Shown here: piece by piece, positions 1 to 11,407 of the stretch
How the letters are laid out: each line of letters starts with the position of its first letter
How positions within the stretch are numbered: the first letter of the stretch is position 1
From: Selaginella tamariscina
Taxonomy: Eukaryota; Streptophyta; Lycopodiopsida; Selaginellales; Selaginellaceae
Direction: 5' to 3'
Assembly (NCBI GenBank): GCA_003024785.1
Contig: PUQB01000060.1
Location: forward strand, 186,001 to 250,000
DNA length: 64,000 nt
Made by a program: the position numbers and the translations under genes
Notes under the pieces: generated by a model
The model's input: only the letters and a program-made list of their open reading frames with translations
Databases searched by the model: none
What the model was told of the DNA's origin: nothing

Positions 1-1
1 C

Positions 2-1998
2 TGCTTTCATCTTATACGTAATCCCGTTTATGAGAACACAATGATAGTTGCTCTCATGGGTTACTCTGGGTTTCTAGCCAGTAATACTGCTGTGCAACCC
101 CGTATATCTCAAACCGACGACAGATTGCTCACTGTGCTCTTACTGCTTACTTTATGATAGAGTCTGTCATCAAGTTCCTCGGAGATGAGGTTTGCGTGCG
201 TGCGTGCGTGCGTGTGTTTGTGTTCTCATAAGATGTGTGATTTGGCAGTTTAGAGTATACAGGTACGAGTACTCAAGACACATAGAGGCAGGAATATCGA
301 TACTAGCGACGGCAGGTTTGATGGGAGAGAAGGGCACAGTGAGAGGCTACCTGGGGCGTTTTGCGTATATTTCGAGGGTGTTTTGTATAATTCCGCATGT
401 ACCTCGAGCGCGAGTTATCATGAGGACGCTCTTTATATGCTTTCCCACGATGGCAGAGATAATGGCACTGCTAGCAGTGTACCTCTTTGCTTTTGCTGGG
501 ATTGGTTTTCAGATGTTTAGTCATGTTGCGGATGGTGAATGTATTGGGAGTCTCAATTTTCACACATTTGTCAACTCCTTCATCACTGTCTTTCAAGTAA
601 GCAAACTCTATCCATGCATTCCTGCTCTTATTGCCCACCTCTGTGTGCGCGCGTGTACGTGTTGCATGCCATGTGTTTAAACTTCATTTGAAGCTCCATG
701 TATAGCATGCGCTGGCTGTATATTAACGAAGGTCGTGTACACATATGCTCAACAGATAGTGGATGTGCCACATCATAACATACTGTATAAGTTGGTAATA
801 TGTAAGATATACCGTGTGTGTGTGTGTGTGTGTGTGTGAGTGCGAGTGCGAGAGAGAGAGAGAATTTGTTTAAGCTAACTTCAGTATAAGACCTTGGTGA
901 CTTATATACCTGTTGATAAATACTGATATATGGTTTATATATATATATATATATATTGCAGGTTATAACACTTGATAACTGGTCATGTATAATGGCCGAT
1001 GTGATGCTTGCACCACCGAAGTGTACAAACGGTAGCACGCTGGCACAGAATGACTGTGGTTTCCCATTTGCGGGCGTTATTTATTTTGTGTTTTGGTGGT
1101 GGTAGCAAGTCACATTTATGAACTTATTCGTAGCAGTTATCTTGGATGCTATCACATTTGGGCTTGTTAACGAGAACTCTCTGGTTACACCTGAACATCT
1201 CTTGGCTTATAGGCATTTGTGGAGCCAAAGACCATTTGATCCTGAGTATGCTAAATTATTAAGTAATCAGTTATTATTTACTAAAACTTGATGAAGTTTC
1301 GATTTGTTTCAGGGCCACAGGATACATCGGGATACACAAGCTACGGGGTTTTGTAAATGCCTTGGGTATTCCTTTGGGGCGTCGTCACAACTCTCCTTCT
1401 GGGTGGTGAGTATTTTCTATAAATAACACACACACACACTTATATGCATTTCCAGGTACTCGAGGATAGAGTGGGAAGTTATGAACTTCAGAGTTCCAAA
1501 CAAAGGCATTCCCTTCAAGCAACTTCTGGAAACGTTGGCATTGTATAAGATTGGACCAACCGTAAGTATTACGCATACATAATCGAAGAGAGAATTTGTA
1601 GGTTTAGTCTCTGTTAACTTGCTGCATCTGTAGTCAAAGTTCTGGGAGAGTTTAGAGAGAGAGAGAGGGAGGGAGAGAGTTAACTTTGATCATGTATACA
1701 GGGGCTTCCACTCACTCTTCGTATAGAAAGGGAGAAGCGGATCCAGTCTGTGTACAGAGAAGGAGCAGTAACCAAGATAGCAGCAGCCACCAAAGGGTTT
1801 CTCGTGAGGGCAAGGATAGCAAAGGAGAAAGCGGAGAAGGAGGCCAAAGAGAAAGAAGAGCAGGAGAAAGCGGCTCAAGAAAAAGCAGCTCAAGAACAAG
1901 AGAAGATGGAAACGACCGGTGAGCATAGAAAAGGGGGTAGTACTGCATCTAGTGGTGGCCATACCGTCAGAAATTCATCCATGCTTGTTGAAGACTGA
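2..1998 (+). CDS. Four-domain voltage-gated cation channel, repeat IV and C-terminus (5' partial, two disruptions)
   Basis: Plasma-membrane pore protein; only the last of the four repeats and the tail lie in the window. I read exons 2-189, 249-596, 962-1245, 1313-1405, 1456-1561 and 1702-1998, with phase-consistent GT-AG introns. Visible in order are S1 (NPVYENTMIVALMGYSGF), S2 (YFMIESVIKFLGDE), S3-S4 with spaced arginines, S5 ending GIGFQMF, a pore loop with TLDNW, a cysteine pair before S6 (KC, then DCG), S6 ending NLFVAVI, an EF-hand-like stretch (DPEATGYIGIHKLRGF), a degenerate IQ motif (IAAATKGFLVR) and a Lys/Glu-rich tail. The order and the Cys-bounded pore turret match repeat IV of Ca2+ channels; the pore Asp resembles T-type TGDNW. 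Oddities: the frame changes between about 85 and 124, and a TAG lies in frame at 1103-1105 inside S6. It may be decaying, or the assembly may contain errors. Family call is firm; intactness is not. Confidence 0.78.
811..956. repeat. Intronic microsatellites (TG)n, (GA)n and (TA)n
   Basis: Within the channel intron 597-961 lie a (TG)n run near 811-838, a GA run near 850-862 and a TA run near 937-955, the last ending close to the acceptor. Similar runs recur beside and inside the next two genes (2218-2250, 2330-2344, 3073-3082, 3179-3193, 5103-5153, 5509-5550, 5641-5668), so this is a general trait of the locus. Confidence 0.85.
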
Positions 1999-2216
1999 AT
2001 GAGGAGTAAAATGTGTTCCTTTTCCTTTTCGAGGCCTTTCCTGAGATGGGTGTATACAAGTTCCCGCACACTGCTTAGAGGTACACCTAGTAAATATTTA
2101 CTTGTATACATACACAATATATAATGTGTATATACGCACATAATGTCTCTCTCTATTAAGTGTAGTGGAGTTTAAATCTCCTATAATGGATGGCAAACAC
2201 TAGGAGGGACATGTTC

Positions 2217-2250
<34 letters not shown>

Positions 2251-2835
2251 TAAACCTAGGTTGGTAATACTTGAACTTCTTTTCTCACACACGATAAAAG
2301 AGGCTAGGAAGTTAATATTTGATTATTCTCTCTCTCTCTCTCTCTTGTCTGCGTGTGTATATGGTTTTTGAAAGTGTTTTGTCCACATTTGTTGACAGGG
2401 TTCCTTTGGACATATGTACAAAATAGTTCTCCGAGTTTGGATTGTAATGTGAACACTTGGAACGTGCTTGTAAGCAATTTATTGTAGAATACAGTAGTAC
2501 GTTCTGATTGTGGAAGATACTCTCCTGCCATATAGCATAAAATATAGCAACATTCCTTACACCGTATACGGTTTATTTAACTATACATAGCTGACACACA
2601 TGATGTTATATGTACACAGATTCCAGGTCCCTAGAGAATGAAACATTCTATGAGTCTCTTCAAATAGTAATTAATTTTGTTAACTTTCCTTTTCGGATCT
2701 TCTTTATTGAGTGTGGACAAAACCTACATTCTGTAACCACAATATATTATAATATCTATATGTATACACAGTATATGTATATGTATATTTAAGTTGCTTG
2801 TTCTGTTGCATAACTGGAGTAGTTAGTAGATGTAA
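1999..2835. other. Intergenic spacer between channel and GDSL gene
   Basis: AT-rich spacer with CT/GA and TG microsatellites (2218-2250 and 2330-2344). It should hold the channel 3' UTR and the GDSL promoter. No coding signal on either strand survives inspection. Confidence 0.6.
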
Positions 2836-4306
2836 ATGGCACTTACAGAGATTGTCACACTCCTGTTATGTTTTGTGAATTCATATGCACAGGTAGGAGG
2901 TGTACCGGCACTCTTTGTATTTGGAGATTCTTTAGTAGATGCTGGTAACAATATATATGTGTCCGGTTCTCCAAATAATGCTAACTATTTGCCTTATGGA
3001 GAAACATACTTTCATCGTCCCACTGGTAGATTCAGCAACGGGAAAATCATCCCAGATTTCTTAGGTACTTGTGTGTGTGTGTGGTTTTCTTTGGTTATGT
3101 CACGATCAATGATCTTTCTGTCAATATACTTGAGATACGTTCCATGCAATATATTGTGATTCCAGTCTTCAGGAAAAACACACACACACACACACCACAC
3201 ACATCTATACTAACTTCTCTTTAGCAAGATATATGGGACTTCCTTTACTACCACCATCTCAAAAGCCAGGTGCAAACTTCTCACAAGGTGCCAATTTTGC
3301 TTCAGCTGGTAGTGGAATATTAGACACCACCAATTTGGAAGATCATGTTAGTTAAATAATTAATTCTCATTAGTTTAAACAATGCATAATCTTATTGTTT
3401 TTGCAGAACCTCATTCCTTTGAGCACACAAATACAGCAGTTTTACAAGCTTGGCTTAACATTTCCGACTATCAAACTTCACAACTCAATCTTCCTTGTTA
3501 TCACAGGAAGTAATGATCTTCTTGATGGCTATTTATTCAACCAAACTGCACAGGATGCACATACTCCACAGAAATACGTTGAGCTTCTTATTGAAGAATA
3601 CTCCAAGCACCTCCTGGTAAACAACATACGTGTATACATATGCGTATGCTTGTGTGTGTCTGTACATAATTTATGTTATTGTTTTAAGGCTTTGTATCAA
3701 GGTGGTGCCAGAAAGATAGCCATAGCTGGAGTCGGTCCACTCGGATGCACACCACAACTAAGATTATATGCAGCTCTACTCGGTGACAATGTAGGTTGCT
3801 ATGAAGAAATGAACAAATTAGCTCTGTATTTCAATGAACAACTTGAGACACTGTTTAGAGACCTCTCAAGCCAGCTTAAAGATGCAAAGCTTGTTCACAT
3901 CAAACCGTATGAATATGTCATGGATATGATTGACAACGGTAGCAAATACGGTAAGTTTATATATTCAATACATTTATATATAATTTTAAATTTATTAGTT
4001 ATTAAATATGATAAATAGCATGAGAGTCTTTTGGGAAACTGAAGGGAAGGGGGTTTTACAGGATTTAGTGTAACAGACAGCAACTGCTGTGGAAGTGGGA
4101 AGTATAATGCAATGATTTTCTGTGGGCAGAAAGAGTCATCCAATGCAAATTATAAGCAGTTTTTGTGTCACAAGCCTTCAAAATATCTGTTCTGGGATTT
4201 CCACCCCACACACCAAGCCTCCCGGTTTATAAGCATGGCTATCTGGAATGGGGATAAAACAATTATTAATCCTATTAGTCTTAAACAATTAGCTAATGCT
4301 ACTTAG
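2836..4306 (+). CDS. GDSL esterase/lipase (SGNH hydrolase), five exons, complete
   Basis: Secreted or wall-associated serine hydrolase of the plant GDSL family, acting on ester bonds; substrate unknown. Exons are 2836-3064, 3225-3346, 3407-3616, 3689-3950 and 4062-4306, giving 355 residues, which is the usual family length. The first 19 or so residues form a signal peptide (MALTEIVTLLLCFVNSYAQ). Block I is FVFGDSLVDAGNN with the nucleophile Ser at about residue 32; the block II Gly is in FASAGSGI; the block III Asn is in ITGSNDLL; block V has FWDFHPTHQA with the catalytic Asp and His. A CC pair and a later Cys match the conserved cysteine region. All introns are GT-AG and phases join cleanly, so the gene looks functional. 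Glutamines are CAA or CAG and TAG ends the frame, which fixes the standard genetic code here. It converges on the minus-strand gene that follows. Confidence 0.95.
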
Positions 4307-4777
4307 AACATTTCTAAGTTATGCTTAATTAAATAAGTTTTATGTTTTTGATAGGAATACTTATCTATTATAAGAAAACAATATATATAAGAAAATACAA
4401 TTATAACAACAGTAAAAGAAAAGAATAGTTAGTTATAATAACGGTATAGACAAGATAGTTAATTATAACAACAGTAAAAGAAAGTCAGTTATACAAGGAC
4501 AGAATAGGAATACGAATAAATTTTATAATAAAAATAAAATAAAGAGGACATCACGTTTTATTCTTGTGTTGCATTATTTCATGTTTTAATATAATTTAGT
4601 TTAGAAGTTTAATTGTCTTCTTTTAGCTACAATAGAATCTGAAATAATATTTATATATTTATTAATATTGTATTTTGTTAAGCTTATTTTAAATGCGTAA
4701 TTTTGATTTTAACATATTAATTAATTAACTGCATTTCTAATATATATGTTTAAGTGTTTATGTTCCACCTGTTGTTA
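4307..4777. other. Convergent intergenic spacer
   Basis: Very AT-rich sequence between the stop codons of the GDSL gene and the DUF220-like gene, expected to carry both 3' UTRs and polyadenylation signals. A short motif of the type AGTTATAACAACAGTAAAAG recurs loosely around 4395-4485. No coding content seen. Confidence 0.6.
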
Positions 4778-5119
4778 CTACTTCAAGCTGAGCTCTTCTT
4801 GGCCTCGCTCTCCATGAGGTATACCTTTCGCACTGTCGCGAAATCTTTTCCCCTCGTCTTGAAGGTCTTGTATCATCCCCTCGGTTTGCTTAGACATAAC
4901 TCCTCGGATGTACGAGGAGATCGGCCCGGGCGGCACGAACTTCGGTTGAACTTCTTGCTGAAGCTTAATATGTGATGCAATTCTACCTGCTTGATAATCC
5001 TTGTTACCATCTACATATACTGGCTGTATATCCCAATTTCCTTCAAACTTCTTCATGAATCCTTCTCTTGCTAGCTTATAACTCACCTGTAAAGAGAATG
5101 GGTATATATATATATATAT

Positions 5120-5159
<40 letters not shown>

Positions 5160-5882
5160 TATGCGTACTTTGTTTGTAGTACGATCAGCAGATACTCGTA
5201 GATTCAATGTTCCTGAGAACCATAAAAACTTCCAAGTTGCAGTTTGTTCGAGCTCCATCAACTGGCCATGGTTCTCGGATTTAACCACCTTTCGGTCCTG
5301 CATCTCCTGGTATATGTTTTATATATAAACAAGATTATTAGATTGAAGATTATGAACAAGAGAAATATGGAATTACCTGAATGTTTCTGAAGACTCGGTT
5401 TCCTGAGTTATCAGTTAATATCTTGAAAACAGCTTCAGGAGGTAGACTGACTTCGAATATGGATGTTAAGTGACTCAAAGCTCCTTTAGGAACAGTCACC
5501 TGAAATACGTGTGTGTGTGTGTGTGACAGTGTGTGTGTGAGAGAGAGAGAGATTCTAAGAAGATTAAGGATATTATTATTAAATCCATGAACATAGATGC
5601 TGTTGAAAGAGTGAACCCAGCATATGTGTCTCTATACATAGTGTGTGTGTGTGTGTGTGGGTGTGTGAAATACCTCGGTTACTGGGGGTTCATCTTGCCA
5701 TGACGGATTGTTTTTCCAAAGTTTGAGTTGGTTATCTATGAAATTCTTAATATCTTTGACTCCATTTATGTTTGGTTTAGCTTGGCCAGAGTTCACACGC
5801 TGAATTTAAAGACATTTAAAAAACAAAATAGAATTCAGCAATGTATAAGATTTACCTTAAGTATGGACCTATCTTCAGCCAT
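4778..5882 (-). CDS. DUF220-like protein (START/SRPBCC-type), five exons, complete
   Basis: Likely small-ligand or lipid-binding fold protein of unknown function. Minus-strand exons are 5882-5856, 5799-5674, 5499-5377, 5306-5169 and 5086-4778, all in phase 0, giving 240 residues. The start is the ATG of a nine-residue first exon (MAEDRSILK). Recognisable stretches are ALSHLTSIFEVSLPPEAVFK followed by ILTDNSGNRVFRNIQ, then LEQTATWKFLWFSGTLNLRV, and a C-terminal helix region SYIRGVMSKQTEGMIQDLQ. The 'PPEAVFKILTD' start and the 'W-FLWFSG' strand are what I associate with plant DUF220 (OBP32pep-like) proteins; the family name is from memory and unsearched. Introns are 50 to 175 nt with GT-AG ends and carry TG and AG microsatellites. 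A decayed copy of part of the fourth exon occurs at 63,303-63,350. Confidence 0.85.
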
Positions 5883-6935
5883 TTTTGCTTGTTACAGTTG
5901 AGAGTGAAGTACGAAAATATTCACTTTGTATCCTTTTTTATCCCAAAAAGGTATGTAAGTTGTCATTGTGTGAAACGTTACAAGCGTCGTATGTTGAAGG
6001 GATGGCTCGTTGCCAAATGCTCTGCCCGACAGATGTGTGGCCTACATTCTAATTCAAAACGGATTAGGCGGTTAAACACAAACTCATCTTCAGAATATGC
6101 TTAATACGATTTGATTAAGTATAATAGATAGATACATGTGCAGAATAAGTAGACACATTGTTCGGCTCACGTGTCGACGTGAGAGTATACAAAAGACGAA
6201 TCTCTTTCTCCCTCCCACACACGCACACGCACGCATGCACATAACTGTATACTTAAGTTATTGTGTTTGTGTGCGTGTGCGCGAGCGCGCGATATGATAA
6301 CAAACTTGTGCGCTAATTTATAAAGTCAGATATAGAAAAGCACTTTACTGCGGTAATTTACCAATTTACCTGTATGTCACAGGTAACTTTAATTTAACTT
6401 AAATTTAAGAACCTTAATTACTCTTATATATAAAGTATATTCTATTAAATTTGTTTGCCATGAGAACTATGGTTTATGAGATCTAATATTGGCGATGTTT
6501 TATTTATATGAATTTATTTTAAGTGATGGTACTTAGTATTAAGGGTATTATAACTAAATATAGTGACGACCGATGTACTCTCTTTGAATTGTTGAACGGT
6601 TTGTATAATTTCCATTCTTTATCTATTTTGTAAGGTTAACATCTGTTGTGGTCTTGTGAGATGCTAATCTTTTAGTGTCGTTTATGGGGAGGACTATTTG
6701 CGTGCTGCCATACAATTCCCCTACAGTTTTCTTCTTTGATATAAAGAGGAAATGATATCTAAAGGAAATCTTGTTCTCCACTCAAATGACATGTTCATAG
6801 CACAGATATATCTACTGCTCAATTATATTACAATGGTATATATATCTTGCAGATGTCTTTAGCATTAAGGAAGGTTAATTTTTAATAATGACAACGAATT
6901 AAATTTTTACAAGGGAAAACGATGTGGGTGCCAAA
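5883..6935. other. AT-rich intergenic stretch
   Basis: Upstream of the DUF220-like gene, so its promoter should lie in the first few hundred bases. It holds an alternating CA/TG-rich patch near 6218-6290. No gene is supported: the longest frame (5841-6104) lacks domain or codon signal. Confidence 0.5.
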
Positions 6936-7250
6936 ATATGCATTATTCATTCATTTTACATAAAATAAGGAAAACATATTTATTCAAAAAGGCTTTATAA
7001 TTTAATTTTCTAAAGATTCTTCAATCATAACCATTAAACATTAAGAAATCAACTTAATTAAAGCATATTGCACTCTGTGTGTCCATATACATATGGATGT
7101 ATATACACACATGTGTTTACAATTGAACGTATATAACAGCTTTTAAAGGTTTGGAAAATTATTTAAAAGTAGTGTATATAATCTTACATATATATATACA
7201 TGCATACACGTGTGTGTGTCTCATCTCGTGAGTTGATTAGTTAGTTAAAC
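6936..7250 (+). repeat. AT-rich end segment, copy 1
   Basis: This segment, recognisable by CATTTTACATAAAA, then a TTGCA/TGTG run with TATATACACACATGTG, then TTAAAAGTAGTGTA and TTAGTTAGTTAA, is repeated in the same orientation at about 10,300-10,620 and inverted at about 20,940-21,140. It is followed by hairpin units here and at the other copies, which suggests it is the outer end of one repeat family. Confidence 0.7.
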
Positions 7251-7570
7251 AAATTATTTGAACATAGATGGGCCATTCTTTACATGCATTATCCTTGGTG
7301 CAAAGAATGGCCCAAAAAAGGTTGTAAGTTTGAAATTCTTTGTTAAGGTAAAGTTAATATTATACATTGAAAAGGAATCAAACTCGTAATTTTTTGTAGT
7401 TAGGCACCATCCTCTATGTCAAGAACGATGCATAAGTTTATAAGGTTGTAAGTTCATAATATTATATGTTGAAAATGAATCAAACTCATAGCTTTTTAGG
7501 GCTATGCACCACTCCAAAAAGCTACAAGTTCAGCATGCATGTTCTATCCTTGGCATCAAGAATGGTGTAT
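7250..7570 (+). repeat. Hairpin units next to end copy 1
   Basis: Contains an inverted repeat with perfect 12-bp arms (GGGCCATTCTTT and AAAGAATGGCCC, about 7,270-7,311) and two further units with the shared core 'GCACCATCC ... AAGG.TG(T)AAGTTCA'. The same core fills 24,240-26,620. Confidence 0.65.
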
Positions 7571-7639
7571 GTCATAATTTTTATTATGACTGCTCTCAAC
7601 TTATTCAAAAGTGTAATCATTACCCCAACTCCTTGGGTA

Positions 7640-8250
7640 GGGTTTAAGCGTGTGTGGGCTTAGTTAAACCCACCAATTGGGGTTGGCATTTAGTGTTAAC
7701 CCACTTATGTAAATAATAAACCCATCACATATATTAAGTAAAATAGGAGTGGAGGTAAGCATGTTACAAACTAAGAAGACTTTGGTTCTTTCCTCCTAAT
7801 AACTTAAGCTTACCTTGTGTCATCAAGGCACTTCTTTTGTGTTGCTTCAAACTTCAGTACTTAGGGGCCTTTATCATTGGCAAATTTGCATCCTTGTGAA
7901 CGAGTTTGCTGCGTCTAAGGAGTTAACTAACTCCTTTTGTTTGTTAACTTGTTTGCACACTTAAATAGTCTTTTTCGAGTACATATTTTGCAAGTCTAAA
8001 GATTAAGGCCATGATTTGGCCCCGTCTTCCATGTCAAGCTAGAAATGACACTCGCAACTAAGTAAGGGAGGCATCCTGATTCACATTTTGAACATTGTTC
8101 ATACCGCCCTTGTTCAACAATGAGTGTGATTTCACTTACCAATTCCTTAAGTATTCATAATGAGGGTTTCCAAAGTAAGCATTTATGAGTCATGTTTGTA
8201 ACTCTTATTTATAAAGGGCTATGTCAATAAACTATGTCTTGAAAAACGAT
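7640..8250 (+). repeat. Degenerate LTR-like fragment of the 11.8-kb chromovirus family
   Basis: Shares the order of motifs seen in the LTRs at 8,465-9,401 and 11,794-12,629: a gap-rich 'AAGCTTACCTTGTGTCATCAAGGCA' type stretch (shown shortened), then an 'AAGGAGTTAACTAACTCC' stretch, then 'AAGGCC..GA..TGGCC' and 'CAAGCTAGAAATGACAC'. It is heavily diverged and I cannot place its ends. Old fossil. Confidence 0.5.
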
Positions 8251-8261
8251 GTCACATGTAT

Positions 8262-8445
8262 CTTTCTTTGTTAAAAAGAATACTGGTTCATTGCATTTGG
8301 TAGTGGATTATTGTGGACTCAACAAAGTAACAATAAGAAATTAGTATTATACCCTCTATTGCTGATATTGAGCATGTTGGAGCGTCTTTTCGTGACCAAG
8401 TACTTCACCAAGATTGACATTTGAGGTGCTATTAAAGGTAGAAAG
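8262..8445 (+). mobile_element. Ty3-type reverse transcriptase scrap
   Basis: A short stretch reads as the conserved RT region with HLVVDYCGLNKVTIRN, the Ty3-type 'VVDYR-LN--T' block, then decays. It is a fragment of a broken, old LTR retroelement with no ends of its own, lying just before the LTR at 8,465. Confidence 0.7.
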
Positions 8446-8464
8446 TTAGGAGCAAAGACATCCT

Positions 8465-10190
8465 TGTCATACCTCTTTACTATTGAAGTTGATTGTTGTT
8501 ACCTACTAGATTATGTGACGAACCTTAAATGTAGTGAGAAATAGTCTCGCTTAGTGCACTTAAGTGTTTAGGGGTAGTTCAGCTAGTTATCACTAGATAT
8601 CTCCAAAAACTCTAGGTGCATGTAGCACTTACCTTCTAAAAAACTCTACCTTTAATTTTGACGTGTTAGTTAGGTTTTTCGGTTGCGGTTAGATCAGATG
8701 AGTTTATCATGTTAAATAGGGTTAGGTACACCCCTAAGGTTTCCCTAACCTATTCCCTAAAATCCCCCCCCCTCCCGGGTAGGGTTCAGGGGTAGGAGTT
8801 AGGATAACAAAGGGGCTAGCATTTTGTGCCAACCCACTTACACATATAGGAAAAGACGGGGGAGGGGGGGGTTCTATCACATAAATAAGGTAGAGTATAT
8901 GTAGTGAGAGTTTCTGGGTTTAAAAGAGAGTTTGTTATTCTTTTATTAATGCAAATTAAGCTTGTGTTGTCAAGGCACAACTCTCTGTTGTGCCAGGGTA
9001 CGTCACGTTCAAGGAATTAGGTTTCTCACTACATCTAAGGGCCGTCAACGTAATACATTAGGTAATAACAATTAACATTCAAAGTAAAAGGTCAAGTCAT
9101 AGTCAATTATTTGGTCCGTTAACCCACTCGCAAGCTTGAAAAGGATTGCTCGAGTTTATGTTTCGTAAGAATAGTGGTTGAGGCCTTGCTCCTGCCACCT
9201 CACCCATGACAAGCTATGGACGATACTTGCAGCTTGGCTAGCTCACGCATCCTGACTCAGAAGGTGAGCATTGATTATGGACTTGGCCAACTAGGGGTGT
9301 GATTTCCTAAGAGACATGTTCCTAACATGAGTTACTTTACCAGATTTTGTGGGGTTTCCCAAGAGGGATTCCAAGGTTAGCACCAGGTAAAAACACTAAC
9401 AATTGGATTCAAAAGCAAGTTCTTTGTGGTCAGTAGGAATGCCTAAAGTCATAGGGTGTTTCAGCGTTTAAATAACTTTAAATTTTGATTTATTTTATTA
9501 CTTTTGGTTGACATGTTTGTATTTTGCATAGAGAGTTTGATCATGTGAATTATTAAAATCGGAGAACACTTGCTAAGTGAGTCAACATGAAATTTTAGGT
9601 ATGTCCGAAAGTCTTGTGCTGGTTTAAGTTGACATGTATGAGTGTACAACCTGTGCAAGGTGTTTCCAACTTTGTATTAAGAATATTCCACATTGTCCAA
9701 GTGTTGAAGCTAGGGTTCAATATGATGAGCAAGAGAAAGCAATCAAAGCCTGAGGCAGTGAGGGTTGTCACAGAGACTTAAAATGAGGAGATGGATAAGG
9801 CTGATCCAGGTCGACCTCAAAGGGTTAGATCACAACTTGGTTGGTAAGAAATAATGATGGATGCCCTCAATAAACTTTGAAAGATGTTTTAAGGTTGAAT
9901 GATTAAATGAATAATGTTGCCGTTTGGATTTTAGTGGCTACCGCAATACCAGATGTTCTGCAACCAGACACATAAAAAAAGAAAAAGAAGCATGATTCAG
10001 AGTCAAGTTCTTCTAAATCAGATTGAAGATGGTAGTGGTCCCAGTAAGTTCAAGCCGGTCAAGTCTTCAAATTTTATGAGTTCAAAAGACTACAAAAATT
10101 TGGATGACTAATTATATAATATGGAAAGTGGCCGCTTTTGTGAGAAAGAAAAAAAAAAGTTGCATGTGCCAAGTAGTTCCTTAAAAGAGA
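8465..10190 (+). mobile_element. Truncated chromovirus copy (5' LTR plus leader and gag start)
   Basis: The segment about 8,465-9,401 matches the LTR at 11,794-12,629 along its length and ends in CTAACA. It is followed by a decayed primer-site region and by the same leader and gag start found after 12,630 (for example ATGAGCAAGAGAAAGCAATC and 'CCTGAGGC'). The pol region and 3' LTR are missing. It is an old fossil with many breaks, older than or similar in age to the fuller copy to its right. Confidence 0.7.
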
Positions 10191-10299
10191 AATTAAAACT
10201 TTCTTGTAATACTAAGCAATTAGTATTTCTTCTTTTTTTTTTCCATTAAAACATTTTGTTTATTCTCTGTTATAGGCTTTGACCTTTACAGTTAAAAAC

Positions 10300-10665
10300 C
10301 ATAAAGTTCATTTTACATAAAAAGAAAGAAACATGTTTATTTAAGGATTGCTCAATTTTCTAAGCACCCTTCATGTAATAAAGAATCGACCTAACTAAAG
10401 TTATGTTGCAATATGTGAGTCCGTATGCATAATATGTATGTGTATATAAGCACATGTGTCTGCACTTGAAGATATATCAAAGATTTTGAAGGTTTAAAAA
10501 GCTATATAAAAGTAGTGTACACAATCTTATGTATATATAGATATATATACGAGTGTGTGTCATATCATGGGTTAATTAGTTAGTTAAGTAAATTGCCTAA
10601 ACCTTGCACCATCCAATTCGCAATCTTTTTGAGCCATGCACCATCCTTGGCACTAAAGAACATGA
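10300..10665 (+). repeat. AT-rich end segment copy 2 with one hairpin core
   Basis: Same-orientation copy of 6,936-7,250 (CATTTTACATAAAAAGAAAG, TATATAAGCACATGTG, AAAAGTAGTGTACACAATCT, TTAGTTAGTTAAGTAAAT) followed by a 'CACCATCC' core. It faces the inverted copy at 20,940-21,140 and I take it as the left outer end of the inverted-repeat element. Confidence 0.7.
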
Positions 10666-10679
10666 CCCTAGAATTATTT

Positions 10680-11407
10680 TGGAAGTTAATTGTTGTTACA
10701 TATTAAAGTATGTTAATGACCCTTAAATATTAAGAAAATGTTACCACTTAGTGCACTTGGGTATCTAATGATGATCCAGTTAAGTATTATTAGGCACTTA
10801 CAAGAAATTTTAAGCAAAGCTAGCACTTCCATCTAAAAAACTCTCCTTTCGTTTTTCATGTCCTAATTAATGATTCATAGGGTTGAAGGGCAGATAGTTA
10901 GGTTAAACTCACTAAATCATTTACTTTGGAATTGGATTTCCATGCTAGCCCACTTAAGGAAGTAGGAAAAGAGGCAAGCTCCATCAGTTAAATAAGGTAG
11001 GGTAGTTGTAGTGAGAGTTCTTGGGTTTATAAGTGAGTTCATTATTCTCCTACCGATGCAAGTGTGTCATAAGGCACAACCCATACTTTGCCGCCCTAGC
11101 TTTTAATGCACAGGGTATGCCACACTCTAAGGGTTATTTAACCCTTATTGTTGACGAATCCGCACCTAGAAGGTCTTGTTAAAGTATACATTTCTATAAT
11201 CAGAGGTTGAGGCATGACTCCAACCTCCTTCTTCACATCAAGTTAAGAGTAGCACTCGCAACTAAGTAAAACACATTCATATTCTTATCTAACTATGGGC
11301 ATGGAATTTTGGCTAACATGTTCTTTTTACCATGTTCATGAAGATTTACAAAGAAGGGGTTTTAGGGTTGGCATCTACAAGCCACGTTCATGGCATAAGG
11401 TGTAAAC
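10680..11407 (+). repeat. LTR-like segment related to the chromovirus LTRs
   Basis: Parallels the LTR at 11,794-12,629 (TTAGTGCACTTGGGTATCTA, ATCTAAAAAACTCTCC, TAAATAAGGTAGGGTAGTTG, GAGGTTGAGGC) up to the 'GGTTGGCATCTACAAGCCACG' type end (shown shortened). The equivalent end also precedes the arm sequence at 33,561-33,865, so the LTR-like part and the arm appear to have moved or been duplicated together. Confidence 0.6.

Noticed and set aside
192-248. The open frame beginning at 192 as the start of a separate 162-residue protein
   Set aside because: 192-248 is a GCGTGC microsatellite within an intron; the real exon begins at 249, continues the channel frame and ends at a donor at 597.
1093-1106. 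A tiny GT-AG intron (GTGGTGGTAG) removing the TAG in S6
   Set aside because: Ten bases are too short for splicing, and removal would shift the downstream frame, which is clearly the channel frame.
962-1245. An alternative genetic code with TAG read as Gln, which would explain the TAG in channel S6
   Set aside because: The neighbouring GDSL gene uses CAA and CAG for Gln and ends with TAG, and the DUF220-like gene also ends with TAG, so the standard code applies.
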